Shown: positions 23,891-36,266, counted from the first letter of the stretch. The stretch is 64,000 nt of DNA from Triticum aestivum (GCF_018294505.1 NC_057795.1:523409184-523473183), one strand, 5' to 3'. Numbers and translations are program-made. Notes: generated from the letters alone by a model not told the origin.

Positions 23891-26103
23891 AGTTGGTATC
23901 AGAGCCTCGACCGACCTTAGGAGCCCCCTTGATTGATCATGTAGTTTGGCCGATGTCGAGTCTAGAAGAAAACTGTTTTCTGAGTCTAGTTATATCGGAG
24001 AGTAGGAATTCTTTTTACTCCTCAGCCCCTTCGTCGCTCTGGTGAGGAACGTGACGTAGGTGTTTTGAACTACCCCTCTTCCCCTTCAAATTTTTTATTT
24101 AGGTTCACGCAGTTGGTTTTTCGATCTTTGTTCCTCAGCTCTTTTCATCCGGTGCATCTCTCGTCAAGTTGACTCAAACCTCTTTGTCTTTCGCGAGATC
24201 AATCCTCAGTTCTTCCTCCATGATGTTGTTTTCCCTGTCCGAAGTTGTCCTTGTTTTTCCCACCCACCCACCCTTTTCTTCTTGAAACCGGAGTACGTAA
24301 TCGAGTATCCTTCCTACTCGTGCGAAGTCTTTGCTTTCTTTCCTCAATTATTTCAACCGGTGTTTTCTCTTCAAGATATTCGTCGGTTCCCCCCTTCAAA
24401 AGTTGCCTTTGTTTTCCCGCCCTCCCACCCTTTTTCTTCCCGGAGCTTGAATCTCTTTCGAGCATCAATTTCATTCGTACGGAGCCTCTTCAGTCTTCCC
24501 TCAACCATTTCAACCAGTGGATTCTCGTCTCGTTCGTCATTCTTCACCCCTTTTCTTTTTCGGTGGACTCAATTCAAGTTTTTCGGGTTGATCATATTCT
24601 TTTCCTGGGATCAAGTGTTTTCCCTGCTCGTTCGCCTCTCGCCAGTTTATCCTTCCGGAGTGTTCAAGATATCTCAGGAGATTCGTCTGTATTCCAATTA
24701 ATTCGAGGTTGCCACCTCATTCAAATATTTCAATCGTTCCGGTGCATCATCTACATCTTCAACAATCCTTTCCAATGGTGTTTTCTCTAGTGGGCCCTAA
24801 ACCACAGGTCTTTTCCCAGGATCTTACCTGACTCTTCTAATTCCCCCAGAGTTATTCTCAAATTCTTTTCAAGTCTGACATAAGTATGATTTCATCAGTC
24901 AGATGCCTTTCCAAGATTGATTTCAAATCATTTCATTGGTGGCTCAAACTCTCTGCTTTTCATTCTACCGGAGTACTTCAGTAATTGTCCTCTAGCATAT
25001 TGGTTCTTCTAATTCTTCCCGGCGATTCTTTCTCTTTTCTTTGTTCATTCTCATTTCTAACGGTGGTTCGTTCAAGATTCTTTTTCCTTGATTATCATTT
25101 TAATTCATTCATTCTTTCCAATCCTACTGGTGGTTCATGAAGACCTACTCAAGTTTGCGATATGTCACTTCTCAATCCTTTTTCGACAAGAATAAGTAGT
25201 ATGCAAAATCCGTTGCTTGTCATCAATTTAATTTGATGAAGGATAAGCATACAATAAATCTTATTCTTATTTCATCCAAGTGAGTAATCCCTTCCTTCGG
25301 AGTTTGTTCTTGATGAATAAATTCTAGTTCCAAGTGTTCTCATCTTTTCTTTTCCGGAGTTCAAATTTTCCTCGACCATTTCGTCGGAACCTCCATCTAA
25401 ATCATCGTAAGATTTAATCTTATTCTTTTCATCCTTCATTCCTATCTCATCATCTTTTGTCACCGGAGTTCTTCATGGTGGTTCTTCATGATTTAATTCA
25501 TTCTTCAAGTGTTCATCAAGATTTTGTTGGTGGAGCTCAAGTATCTTTCCTTCTTGCTTTTCGAAGTGCAATTAATTCTCCGAATTCTTTTGAAGTGGAG
25601 TTTTGCATTTTTTTCGTTCTTCTAAGCTATCCGATCATTTCCGTTTGTGGCCGGTTAATACCTTATGATCTTGAGACGTTACCTATAAGACCACAACAAG
25701 CTTATTCTTTCGTTGTTGATTTTCTCAACAACGCCGTTCAACCCTTTCCTTCTAAGTTCTTGTCATTCCATTCTTTCAATTCTTCCGGATGCATTGCATT
25801 GTTCATCTCGTCAAGTGTCATCCCATCTTGTGGAGTTCGTGTTCTATTCCTTTCATTTTTAGTCGGAGTATTGCCTAAATCCTTTCAGTCTTATTGGTTT
25901 CTTATCTTGTCTAACCGCAATGTTTCATAGTCTATCTGATTCCGTGAGCTTTCAATTCTCGTCATTCTCGTCGTTCCTCTCTTCTTCTCGAGTGCTCTCG
26001 ATTCCTTGCTTCTTCTCTTGAGCTCTTGTTCCACCTCATCCCTTTTCCCTTCCGTCTCGGTCCTAAGATCTCGGGACGAGATCTCTTGTTAGTGGAGGAG
26101 TGT
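23891..26103 (+). other. LARD internal region, non-coding, with PBS and PPT
   Basis: 2,213 bp. The primer-binding site TGGTATCAGAGC (23894-23905, initiator-Met tRNA) is three bases from the LTR. The last bases GTGGAGGAGTGT precede the second LTR as the polypurine tract. The body (24060-26050) is pyrimidine-rich on the plus strand, with TTC/CTT-rich words and recurring CCGGAGT and GGTGGTTC phrases. The open frames here (for example 24245-24790 and 25457-25930) are Phe/Ser/Leu-rich by composition and show no domain. Confidence 0.85.
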
Positions 26104-29100
26104 TGTAACGCCCCGGATTCGTTGCGCCAGGTGTCCGCCAGTTATTTGCCGTCTTTGCCATGTCATTTGCTTGCATGTTGCATTTTATCATGTCATCATG
26201 TGCATCTCATTTTGTATACGTGTTCGTTTCTTGCATCCGAGCATTTTCCCTGTTATCCGTTTTGCAATCCGGCACTCATATGTCCTCCAGCGTTCCCCTT
26301 TTGTATCCTTTCGTGTATGGGTGTTAAACTTTCTCGGAATGGCCCGAGGTTTGCCAAGCGGCCTTGGTATAGCACCGATAGACCGCCTGTCAAGTTTCGT
26401 GCCATTTGGAGGTCGTTTGGTACTCCAATGGTTAACCGGGTTACCGTAAAGCCTCTTTTGTTTGCAGCCCAACACCCCCTCCAAAGTGGCCAAAAACCCA
26501 TCCTACCCCCCTCCATGCTCTCCGCTGTTCGATCACGATCGCGTGGCCGAAAACCGCTCCGCATTTGGACTCTCCAAACTCCCTCTAGCTATAAATATGT
26601 GCCTCCCGTCCAAATTCACGGATGAAAATCCCCCCGAAACCCTAGCAACTCCCCCTCAGCACAGCCGGACATGTCCAACCCGGCCAGACGCATCTCCGCC
26701 GCCGCCCGCAGCCTATGGTGCGCCGCCACATGGCCTCTCCACCGCCAGCCACCGCACCCCGCCGTCGCGGCCCGCCGGGCCCAGGCGCGGCCCGCCCCGG
26801 CCCGCGCGCGCCGCCCCGCCGCGTCGCGCATCCCGCCAGGTGCCTCACCCCGCGCGTGCGCCGCCCGCCGCCGCCCGCCGGCGCGCTCCCTCCGCGCCGC
26901 CTCCCGGCCCGCGCGCGCCGCCGCCGCCTGGCCGCCCGGCCGCGCGCTCCGCCGCCCGGCGCCCGGCCGGCCCCAGATCCCCGCCGCCGCGCGCCTCGCG
27001 CCACCTCCCGGCCGGCGCCCGTCTCCCGCCGGCGCTCGCCGCGCCCCCCTTGCCGGCCGCCTCCTCCTCCCTCACCGGCGCACCTCCTCGCCTCCTCCCC
27101 AGCACCGGCCACCGCGACTCCGGCCGGCGAACCTCGAAGCCCGCGCCCCAGATCCAGATCCGAAGAGCCTAGGGTTGACCCCGTTTTTCCTCAGTATTTT
27201 TCTGCAGATATTTTGTTGCATGTTCATCGCATCATAACTCTGTGCATACTACTCCGTTTCGTGCGTGTAATATATCAAATTGTTCGTCTCGACGAGTACT
27301 TCATTCCATTCCATTGCATCATGTTCATTTGAGTTCATCTTGATGCCCGAATCATCGTTGCAAGAGTGCATGTTGCTGTTAATCTGCTGAAACTATTATA
27401 ACATGCTCTTTTGTCATTTTTGCCATGATTGATGTGTGCATCTTATGAACTTGAGCCCTACATATGTTTTGAACTATGCCATGCCATCTTTACAGGGGTG
27501 TATGCCATGTATTTTTTTGATCAATGTGGTGACTAGCACAAGCATGTAAACTGGGCATCATGATGTTGCTGATTTCAGTCCCTGTTTTGCTGTTATTTTT
27601 ATGCCATGTAAACTTGATGCTACAGAGATATACATGCATATTTTGAGATACTTCAGTAAGGATGTTTTGTACATATGGTTATGAGCTATCCATCCATGCC
27701 CCTGGATGCATTTATAGCTTGCCGTAGATTGTTCATATCTTGCTCCAAACTTGCTAAATGATGTTGCTGTCAGCCTGTTAATATGAAGTTCAATGTTGCC
27801 ATGATTGTTGTTAGTTATCCATGCACCCTATGAACTTGCCCTTGCCATGATTGGATTCATAAGCATGTCTTCTTACTGTTGGTTGCCTTTCCATGCCATG
27901 TATTGCTCTGTGGTGAGTGGTTCAAGCTCACCAACATGCCTACTTATTGTTGTTCCTGCCATGTATGAACCTGTCATATAACTTGCCATGTTTACATGGG
28001 TGCCATCATGTTTTCTGTGCCCTTTTGTCTCTTGGTCAGTAAAGGACTTTTGTTATATGTAATTAGTAGATTCATGCCATGCCTTTGGTTTGCATGATAA
28101 GTTTCTGTAACATGTTGTTTGATAGCTCTAAACATTGCAACCTGATGTTATTTCTGTCAAATCTGTAACTGTTATTATTTGCAATCTTGCCATGTGTGTT
28201 TGAGCATGTTCTAGTGATTTCTGGAGATAGCTCACTGTTCATGTTTTGTTATGCTTTGCCTGTACTTCATGCCCATGCCTTTTGTTATTACGTTGAGATG
28301 CTGCAGCATGTTGTTTTGATGCTTGCAATATGCCTAGTTGCTGTTTTGGACAGATTGTGGTTATGACTTGTATAGAGTGTATGTGTTGAACCGTTGCTCC
28401 GTTTTGAGTGTGCTCTATATGAAACTTGCTTGATTTTGCATTTAGTTTCATATTACCTTGTTTCATCCATGTTTTGAGGTGTTTGCTTGATGTTTGTATG
28501 CATTTTGCATCAATGACATGTTTAACTTGTTTTGCTCATATCTTCTAGGTCGTAGCTCTGAATTAAATAAACTTTATATGTAACTTGACTAGAATCTCAT
28601 GTAGATCATCTTGGTGCATTTTAACTTGCTATTTAACAACGTGAATATAAGGGTTTTTCAGATCTGGACCAATTTCGAAATTTGCATATGAGGACTTACC
28701 GGAATTGTTATATGTTGTTCCCGGCCTCATTTAAACTTGCCTTGATGTGTTGTTCTTGTATGCATCATCTCTTGCCATGAGTAGCTTCATGTAGCCTTGT
28801 CATGCATCATGCTTGGTTGAGCATCATGCCTTGTTCATGTGTGGTGTGTTTACCATGTTGTGTGCTTCTTCTCGATAGTTCCTATTTTGTTGCGATCGTG
28901 AGGATTCGTTCGTCTACGCTTGGTTCGTCTTCGTGGCTTCATCTTCTTCATGGACTTGTTCTTCTTTCTAGTGGGATTTCAGGCAAGATGACTGCTACCT
29001 TGGATCTCACTACTATCATTGCTATGCTAGTTGCTTCGTTCTATCGCTATGCTACGTTACCTATCTTTTGTTCCTCAAGCCTCCCAAATTGCCATGAACC

Positions 29101-30582
29101 TCTAACCTTTGACACCCTTCCTAGCAAACCGTTGCTTGGCTATGTTCCCGCTTTGCTCAGCCCCTCTTATAGCGTTGCTAGTTGCAGGTGAAGTTGAAGA
29201 TTGCTCCATGGTGGACATGATTTTGTTGGGATATCACAATATCTCTTATTTAATTAATGCATCTATATATTTGGTAAAGGGTGGAAGGCTCGGCCTTATG
29301 CCTGGTGTTTTGTTCCACTCTTGCCGCCCTAGTTTCCGTCATACCGGTGTTATGTTCCCGGATTTTGCGTTCCTTACGCGGTTGGGTGATTTATGGGACC
29401 CCCTTGACAGTTCGCTTTGAATAAAACTCCTCCAGCAAGGCCCAACCTTGGTTTTACCATTTGCCTCACCACCACCTACATTTCCCTTGGGAGTAATTAA
29501 CCCGAGGGTCATCTTTATTATAGCCCCCCCCGGGCCAGTGCTTGTCTAAGTGTTGGTCCGAACCAGAGCCACTTGCAGCGCCACCTCGGGGATACTTGAG
29601 GGTTGGTTTTAGTTGTACGTAGTGTTCATCTGGTGTTGCCCTGAGAATGAGATATGTGCAGCTCCTATCGGGATTGTCGGTGCATCGGGCGGCCTTGCTG
29701 GTCTTGTTTTACCATTGTTGAAATGTCTTGTAAACCGGGATTCTGAGACTGATCGGGTCTTCCTGGGAGAAGGTATATCCTTCGTTGATCGCGAGAGCTT
29801 ATCATGGGCTAAGTTGGGACACCCCTGCAGGGTTTAAACTTTCGAAAGCCGTGCCCGCGGTTATGGGTAGATGGGAATTTGTTAATGTCTGGTTGTAGAT
29901 AACTTGACACTAGATCCGAATTAAAACGCATCAACCGTGTGTGTAGCCGTGATGGTCTCTTTTCGGTGGAGTCCGGGAAGTGAACACGGTCCTTGCATTA
30001 TGTTTGACGTAAGTAGGAGTTCAGGATCACCTCTTGATCATTGCTAGCTTCACGACCGTTCCGCTTGCTCTCTTCTCGCTCTTATTTGTGTATGTTAGCC
30101 ACCATATATGCTTAGTCGCTGCTGCAACCTCACCACTTTACCCCTTCCTTTACCATTAAGCTTTGCTAGTCTTGATACCCATGGTAATGGGATTGCTGAG
30201 TCCTCGTGGCTCACAGATTACTACAACAACAGTTGCAGGTACAGGTTATGCGATGGTCATGACGCGAGGGCGATGCTTGCTTGCGTTGAGTTCTTCTTCT
30301 GCTTCTTCTTTGATCAGGGGATAGGTTCCAGGTCGGCAGCCTGGGCTAGCAGGGTGGATGTCGTTTGAGTTTTTGTTTGTGTTTCATCCGTAGTCGGATG
30401 TTGCTCTGATGTAAGATGATGTTGTATTCGTGTGGCATTGTATGCCTTTTGTATGTATCCCCATCTATTTATGTAATGTTGATGTAATGGTATCCACCTT
30501 GCAAAAGCGTTTCAATATGCGGGTCTATCCTTGGTGGGACCTTCGAGTTCCTTTTGGATAGGGTCGCATATTGGGCGTGACA
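26104..30582 (+). repeat. 3' LTR of LARD (4,479 bp)
   Basis: Second copy of the long LTR, ending TATTGGGCGTGACA at 30582, followed by TSD GGTAG. TATA box at 26590-26597; CpG-rich block about 26690-27150. Short frames such as 28802-29191, 29613-29837 and 30108-30368 have counterparts at the same places in the 5' LTR. Confidence 0.92.
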
Positions 30583-30587
30583 GGTAG

Positions 30588-30655
30588 AGGGCGAGATCTC
30601 CGCGTGCGCCCCAGTGTTCGAACCTCAAGGGTCTGCCGGAACCCGAAATCCGACA
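30588..30655 (+). repeat. 5' LTR of Tat-like element, last 68 bp
   Basis: Resumes after the LARD and ends AAATCCGACA at 30655, matching 37153-37220 of the 3' LTR. Joined with 18543-19423 it gives a 949-bp LTR against 954 bp for the 3' copy. Confidence 0.9.
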
Positions 30656-30726
30656 TTTGGCGCGCCAGGTAGGGGTGCGCCGGAATTCGTCTTCCACCGC
30701 CCTGTTCTCCTCCGACCACTGCGTCC
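30656..30726 (+). promoter_or_regulatory. Primer-binding site and short leader of Tat-like element
   Basis: TGGCGCGCCAGGTAGGGG starts at 30658, three bases after the LTR. This is the usual position and form of a Gypsy tRNA primer-binding site. The gag start follows at 30727. Confidence 0.75.
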
Positions 30727-33700
30727 ATGTCTGACGCTCGTCGGGCCCGCGCCGAGCGCCGAGCCGCCCTCGCCTCCCGCATCGCCCAGACGGCTCCCGT
30801 CGGCGGGCGCCCTCGTCGTTCCCCGTCGCCTGCCATCAACGCCGCCACCGGCCCGGCGGGGAACGAGCAGCAAGCATCATCCCATCATCCCTCCGTGAGG
30901 CAAGACGGCCGCACTGCTACCCCCTCGTTCACCCTGGCGGGTTCTTCGTCTCGCGCGTTCCGCGCACGCATGGAGGCTCGAGCCGCTCTCATCGCGGCGA
31001 ACGAGCTCCTGCGCTACCGTCCCGTCGATGACGTCTACGAAGAATGGCTCGACCGCGTCACCGAGCTCGTCCGTGCCGCAGGGGCTCTCCTACGCCGTCC
31101 GTCCCGCTGCACCGCACCCCGCCCTGCGCGGGCGATGGAGCTCCGGGGGTGCCCCAGCCGCCTCCTCCTCAAGAAGGCGCCCTAGCCCCAAGGCGCGTGG
31201 CCCCTGGGCGGAATCCGCTCCGTCAGGCGCCAGCGCGGCAAGAGCAGAGCTGCCAAGAAGTCCCTCGCCCACAAGAAGCTGCCCGAGTGCTCCCTGCTCT
31301 GGCTCGTCGCGACCACGCTCCCACTCCCGCGCGTCAAGACCCCGCGCTGCTCCCAGCTGCAGCGCATGGGGACTCGCAAGACCAATCTCTTCGTCACCCA
31401 AGGCCTCCCACAGCCACAGCAGGCTGCCGTGCCTTCACCACCGAGCTGCGCAACATTGCGTGGCCCGGCAAGTTCAAGCCAGACCTGCCTCCTCGCTACG
31501 ACGGTAGGGCCGACCCCACCGAGTTCCTCCAGCTCTACGAGCTGGGCATTGAAGCCGCCAACGGAGACGAGAAGGTCATGGCGAACTGGTTTCCCATGGC
31601 GCTCAAGGACGGGCCCCGCACCTGGCTCATGAACCTGCCCCCCGGCATGATCTCCTCCTGGGACGAGATGTGCACCTACTTCATCGCCAACTTCTAAGGT
31701 ACTCGCGACCGGCCGCCCGCCGTGAGCGACATGCGCCGCATCAAGCAGCAGGTAGGGAGACCCTGCAAAAGTACATCCAGCGCTTCAACAACGCACGCCT
31801 CAAGATTCCCAAGGTGACCGAGGAGGCCATCATCTCGGCCTTGTCTGACGGCGTGCGCGACGTCAAGATGAAGGAGGAGCTGGCGATGCATGAAGACCTG
31901 TGCACCTCTCTGGAGCTGTTCAACTTGGCGACCAAGTGCGCCAGGGCTGAGGAAGGGCACCTCTCCCTCCTCGAGCTGCCTGACATAGACCCAGAAGAGA
32001 AGAAACCCAAGGCCAAGGATGTGAAGTGCAAGGGGGCTGCTGTGCTCGCGGCAGAACCAGACACCAAGCGGGGCAGAGATCTGCCCGAATCTTCCAAGGG
32101 CAGTCGGTACTGTGTGTACCACGACCTCCACACCCACAACACCAACGAATGTCAAGAGCTCCGAGCCGTGCGAGAGGGAAGGATCGGCCGACGCCCCGAC
32201 CGCAGCGACCGGGGCTACGGTCGAGGAGGAGGAAGGAACGCAGGACGCTGGGAAGACCGTGGCCCATGCCAAGGGTGGCGCGATCGACCTCGCGAGGATC
32301 GCTGGCAAGACCCGCCTCGCGAGGGAGACAGGAGGGATCAGCCTCGCGAGGATCGCCCGCAAGGCAACGCAGGCCTCCCTCCGCTGCCGCCGCAGCCAAG
32401 GAGAAACGAGGACCGTCATCAGGACGAGGGGGCTGGGGGCTTCCAGGAGCCACGAGCGATCGCCTGCATCCTGGGTGGAGCTCAAGCCCCAGCCTCTCAG
32501 CGCATCTTCAAGCAGTTCGCCCGCGAAGTGAATGCAGTCCTCCCCAAGCTTGAAGCCACGCGCCCTCTTAGGTGGTCGGCGTGCGCCATCACGTTTAGCT
32601 CAGCGGATCAGCTCAAGTGCGCGGCCACAGCCGGAGTCCTCCTGATGCTCTGTTCCCCAATCATCAGCAACGTGCTAGTCACCAGGACCCTCATCGATGG
32701 TGGGGCAGGGCTAAACGTCCTGTCCGCGGAAACATTCAACAATCTTCAAGTGCCCTACAATCAGCTTCAGCCAACCAAGCCTTTCTCTGGAGTCACCGAC
32801 AGCTCCACGGTCCCGATTGGGCAAGTTCGCCTCCCTGTCACCTTCGGGACACGTGACAACTACCGCACAGAGCTCATCGACTTCGACGTCGCCCACATTC
32901 GCTTGTCGTACAATGCCATCCTCGGGTACCCAGCGCTGGCCAAGTTCATGGGCGTGACTCACCATGGCTACAAACTCCTCAAGATGCCAGGAAGTGGCGG
33001 AGTCATCACGGTGCCCTGCGAAGAGAAAGACGCGGTGTGCTCCCTGGAGCGAGCCTGTCAGGCCGCATCACTGGAAGACCCAGACCGCGGAAGTAGGAGG
33101 CTTCCTGAGACCGCCCCAAGAAGAAGAAGACATCGTCCGGCCCGACCCCTCAGGAGGCAGGTCCCTCAGGGCCCGCGCCTGCCCAGGGGGAACCTCCTTC
33201 TATCGCATAGGAAAGCACGCCTGACGCCCTCCTCAGGCAGGGCTTGGGGGCTCTCCCCTGGAGGGCCACCGACCTTGCCAAGATCACAAGGGAGGCACTT
33301 GGGCACCACTTGAAGGCGTGTTTCGAAGCACGTTTCCCTCAAGAAGGAGCAAGGCAAGGAGGGCCAAACCCTCAGGAGTTTGTCAGCAAGGTCATTCAGG
33401 AGCTACATGAGTCAAGAGTCATGAGAGGCAGTCGCCGCTTACCCGCTGTGGCTCCCCATCCAGGCGAGGATGGTGGGCTACGCGTCTGCATCGACATATC
33501 AGGGGTCAACCGAGCCGCCTTTCAGGAGCGCCTCTGGCCCTCGCGAGTGGGGCGCTGTGAAGGTCCACCCCACAGTTACGTTCGCATGCCTTACGGCTTG
33601 CCGAATGCGGCTGCCACGTACCAGCACCTCATAAGGGCCATCCTAGAGGCTCAAGAGGCCAGGCGTTCTGCAGCCCTGGCAGAGATGGAGATGGTTCGCG

Positions 33701-33756
33701 AGGAGCCACTAGTGCCTCCAGAGCCTCCCAAGGCCCCTGGGCCTGGGGGCTCGTGA
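30727..33756 (+). pseudogene. gag-pro: Tat-like gag-protease with RT remnant, frameshifted
   Basis: Gag starts at ATG 30727 with a basic, Arg/Ala-rich N-terminus. Gag core (retrotrans_gag type, WPGKFKPDLPPRYDG to MCTYFIANF) lies at 31455-31694 in another frame and ends at TAA 31695-31697. The frame resumes near 31750 (ETLQKYIQRFNN), followed by a CX3H...HX4C zinc-binding cluster near 32112, Arg/Asp/Gly-rich repeats (32190-32370), and an aspartic protease with LIDGGAGLNVL (about 32690). After another shift (about 33110-33240) only about 170 codons of RT remain: GLRVCIDISGVNRA and YVRMPYGLPNAA are recognisable, the segment between them is largely missing, and no catalytic YVDD/FLDD box, RNase H or integrase follows. 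At least three frameshifts. Gag and protease identification is firm; lineage (Tat/Retand) is inferred. Confidence 0.85.
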
Positions 33757-35103
33757 GGATCGGCTTCCGCAGCTCACCGAGTCTGCTACACCAACACCCC
33801 TTCATCTTCAGCGCCATCAGGTGACATATTTCTAGTTTCATTTCCAGCTGGGAGCGCCCCCCAGGGCTGCATTATTCCCAGGCCGCGTGGGTCCGTCCCT
33901 GCGGCATGTATCCCTTTTATTTCATGTTCCTAGCCTACCTTGTCGGGGGCGCCCCTCGGGCTGCATCATCCCCAAGTCGCTCGGGCCAGACCCAGCAATG
34001 TCCGCCTTTCCAGCATCTATTTGAATAAATCCGCTCCTCCGTGATTAACATGCTTGACCTAGTTGCCCGCTCAACTGACACCAACTGATGGAGCTGCTCC
34101 CAAATGGCACGACGCTTGCGCATGGGTCCGTCCCTGCAACGTCGACAAACCTGAATGGCTGAGCTCTGGCCGCGGCAGCCCCGCATAGCGCCACCTCGTC
34201 GAGCCTTCAGTGCCTCGTCACCCCTCCGGAGCAACCAACGGCTGACTGTCGATTGTCGTGGTGAACTCCCGTCCTTTCTATGATGAGTCTGCAGGACCTC
34301 TTCAAGGAGCAGCGTCAGGTGAGGCCCTCACGGTGTCTCCTTCACTCTCGTCCACGTGAACCGCTTGCACGTTAAAGGGGGGGTGCCTGAGCATCGTGAC
34401 TCAGGGCTCCTACTGGCTCTCCAGCCTTCACCCTCTGGCCTTGTCCACGGCATCGCGACCTGGCATACCAGCGATGGCTGAGACTCGCTCGAGGGCCAGG
34501 ACCCGAGGATGTAGAGCAGAAAGGGGAGCAAAGGCGAGAGGGGAGGGACACGCGAGGACCTCGCCAAGCAACCTCTCACCTGCCGATGCATGGACCCGAC
34601 GACACACTAGGAGGCGGTCCCTGATTTTCGAGATAAGTCACCACCCGGAAGCACCGGCTACCACGGCACCATCCCCGCACCCGATGCAATCCCGTGTTAG
34701 CGACGTCACTCTCCTTTCTCACCGAGCGGTGGCTGCTTGAGCACTAAGGGGGACCTCCTGAGCTTCGCGACTCAGGGGCTCTTACCGGACCCCGAGCCGC
34801 TCACCTCCTGGCCTTGACCACGGCATCGCGACCTGGCATACCAGCGACGGCTGAAGCCACCTTGGGACTGGGACCTGTCGGCGCAGAGCATCAAGCCCTC
34901 GTGAGGTTCGAAAGGGAGAACTGAGCTAAGACGGGATGAGAAACTCGCACTACTCTATGGCAAGGATTATATTAACAAACAGGACCACAAGCACCTTACA
35001 AGCCTCCACGGGACACGTTTTTTGATTCCTCGCAGGGAACAGATCCTAAAGAATGCTAACTACACATGCCTCTGCAGAAGACGCCATCATCAACAGTGGC
35101 CCG
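33757..35103 (+). other. 3' region of Tat-like element with internal duplications
   Basis: No sense coding. Two degenerate duplications are visible. A block rich in GCGCCCC...GGGCTGCAT occurs at about 33850-33900 and again at about 33945-33990. A block containing CACGGCATCGCGACCTGGCA occurs at about 34396-34490 and again at about 34766-34860. Such duplications are common in the long 3' regions of Tat-lineage elements. Confidence 0.6.
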
Positions 35104-35823
35104 TCAGCCACCAGCGCCAATCCCATCCAGATCAGAGGCGGCGACGGCTTGATGAGCCCGCCCTACTCCGGGAGTGGCGCAGGCTCGGGGGCTCGTAGTT
35201 GTCGTCGCTCGTCTCCAGAGTCGCGAAGAGCTCACCGGAGTCGCTAGATCCTTCAACGCCATCGCCGCCTGAGGAGCTGCCGAGGGAGCGGTCGGCGGGC
35301 CTAGCCCTCGCCGTAGCGGGGTCCCGACCACCTCTCCCGGGGCAGCACTCCAACCGGCGCCCCTCCGCGTCGAAGACCTGAAGAACATCACCGAAGCACC
35401 GTCGTACTCTAGGTGGATCATGAGGGCGCCCCTTGTCCTGCAGACCCGGGTGATCTCGCCCCAGCCTCGAGTCATGAAGACCTCGCCCGAGGCAATGACC
35501 GCGACCTCTGCCCCGGTCGCGAGGGTGCTGCAGCCGGCATGCTGCAGCCAGAGCTCCAGGAGTTCCCCCTGCGGAATGATGGAGGCGAAGAAGGGAGGAA
35601 GGCGAATCCAAGACCGAGGAGGCATGGCGGCGTGGAGCACGAACTCTCGAGAGGAGCCCACGACATGGACTCCAGGGGGAAAGACGCACACCTTCATGAC
35701 CCGCCGGCGCCGGCGGCGCCGCCGCCCGTGGTGTTCGGCATCAGCCCCTTCAGAACCCTCAATGTGGGCGTACAAGGGAAGCGGGAACCCTGGTGGTGGC
35801 CGCTCGCACCAGGGCCTCGACAC
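35104..35823 (-). CDS. Antisense ORF with B3-like domain inside Tat-like element
   Basis: A minus-strand frame of 239 codons; the first in-frame ATG is at 35697 (residue 43), after an Arg-run encoded by a GCC/GGC microsatellite. Residues about 61-149 (35377-35643) read like a plant B3 DNA-binding domain: an opening FVLHAA, a proline-flanked LPPFFASII, a hydrophobic strand ELLELWL, then GEVFMTRGWGEI (the usual Gly-Trp turn) and a final strand ending EYDGASVMFF. Immediately after, at about 35377, the expected continuation (VFDAEGRRLECC) is found in the next frame, followed there by an Asp/Ser-rich acidic tail ending at 35132, so one base appears lost or gained. B3 proteins are plant transcription factors; capture by the retroelement, or an antisense accessory ORF of the family, is inferred. 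The match rests on pattern only. Confidence 0.5.
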   Translation of the reverse strand: MSRPWCERPPPGFPLPLYAHIEGSEGADAEHHGRRRRRRRRVMKVCVFPPGVHVVGSSREFVLHAAMPPRSWIRLPPFFASIIPQGELLELWLQHAGCSTLATGAEVAVIASGEVFMTRGWGEITRVCRTRGALMIHLEYDGASVMFFRSSTRRGAGWSAAPGEVVGTPLRRGLGPPTAPSAAPQAAMALKDLATPVSSSRLWRRATTTTSPRACATPGVGRAHQAVAASDLDGIGAGG

Positions 35824-36266
35824 TTCCTGGTGAGCACCCTCACCCCAATGGCAGAGGGCTAGCTGTTTCTTCGGCGGGAGTGGGTCAGGACCCTCTCAGG
35901 GAGCCTTTCCCTTCTCTGCCGCAGAGAACCGGCGGACCGGAGCCATCGCAGCTAGATGGAGCAAGGACCGGGAAGAAGGAGAAGCAAGCAGAGATGGACT
36001 GGAAGGGCACGCACCGTCCGTACTTAAAGCCAGGGGAGGCCAACCACCGATCTCCACGATCGCAGGTAATCATGACCCGTTTTGCATGCATGACTTGTCA
36101 ATTCCTGCAGTCGCCGAGGCATCATGGGGAAGCGAATACGCCCACATCCCATCAACCGCCACGTGGAGCCCAAGGCCGCAGGCTGTTAGGGCTCGCGGCG
36201 CTTCACACTTGCCCTTTCGCCTCTCTGCTCGGCCAAGTCCGGGTGCACCTTGGGCCCGGGGGCTAC
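35824..36266 (+). other. Non-coding stretch and polypurine tract before 3' LTR
   Basis: Nothing coding is convincing. The sequence just upstream of the LTR, GGGCCCGGGGGCTAC (36252-36266), is the G-rich polypurine tract. The part near 35830-35960 could be the upstream (promoter-side) flank of the antisense ORF, but no TATA box is obvious. Confidence 0.55.

Larger units (their letters stand above)
19424..30582 (+). mobile_element. Sukkula-like LARD (long-LTR, non-coding retrotransposon)
   Basis: 11,159 bp made of two LTRs of about 4.47 kb (19424-23890 and 26104-30582) and only about 2.2 kb between them, flanked by a perfect TSD GGTAG (19419-19423 and 30583-30587). It has a Met-tRNA primer-binding site and a polypurine-like tract, but no gag, protease, RT, RNase H or integrase. 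Very long LTRs with a non-coding core define LARDs; the Triticeae Sukkula family has LTRs of this size. Mobilisation must use proteins of an autonomous Gypsy element. The two LTRs are close to identical by eye, so this is among the youngest insertions here. Confidence 0.9.

Noticed and set aside
24245..25930. Phe/Ser-rich frames in the LARD core, possible membrane protein
   Set aside because: Pyrimidine-rich DNA gives Phe, Ser and Leu codons. No start context, no domain, and the same words repeat out of phase.
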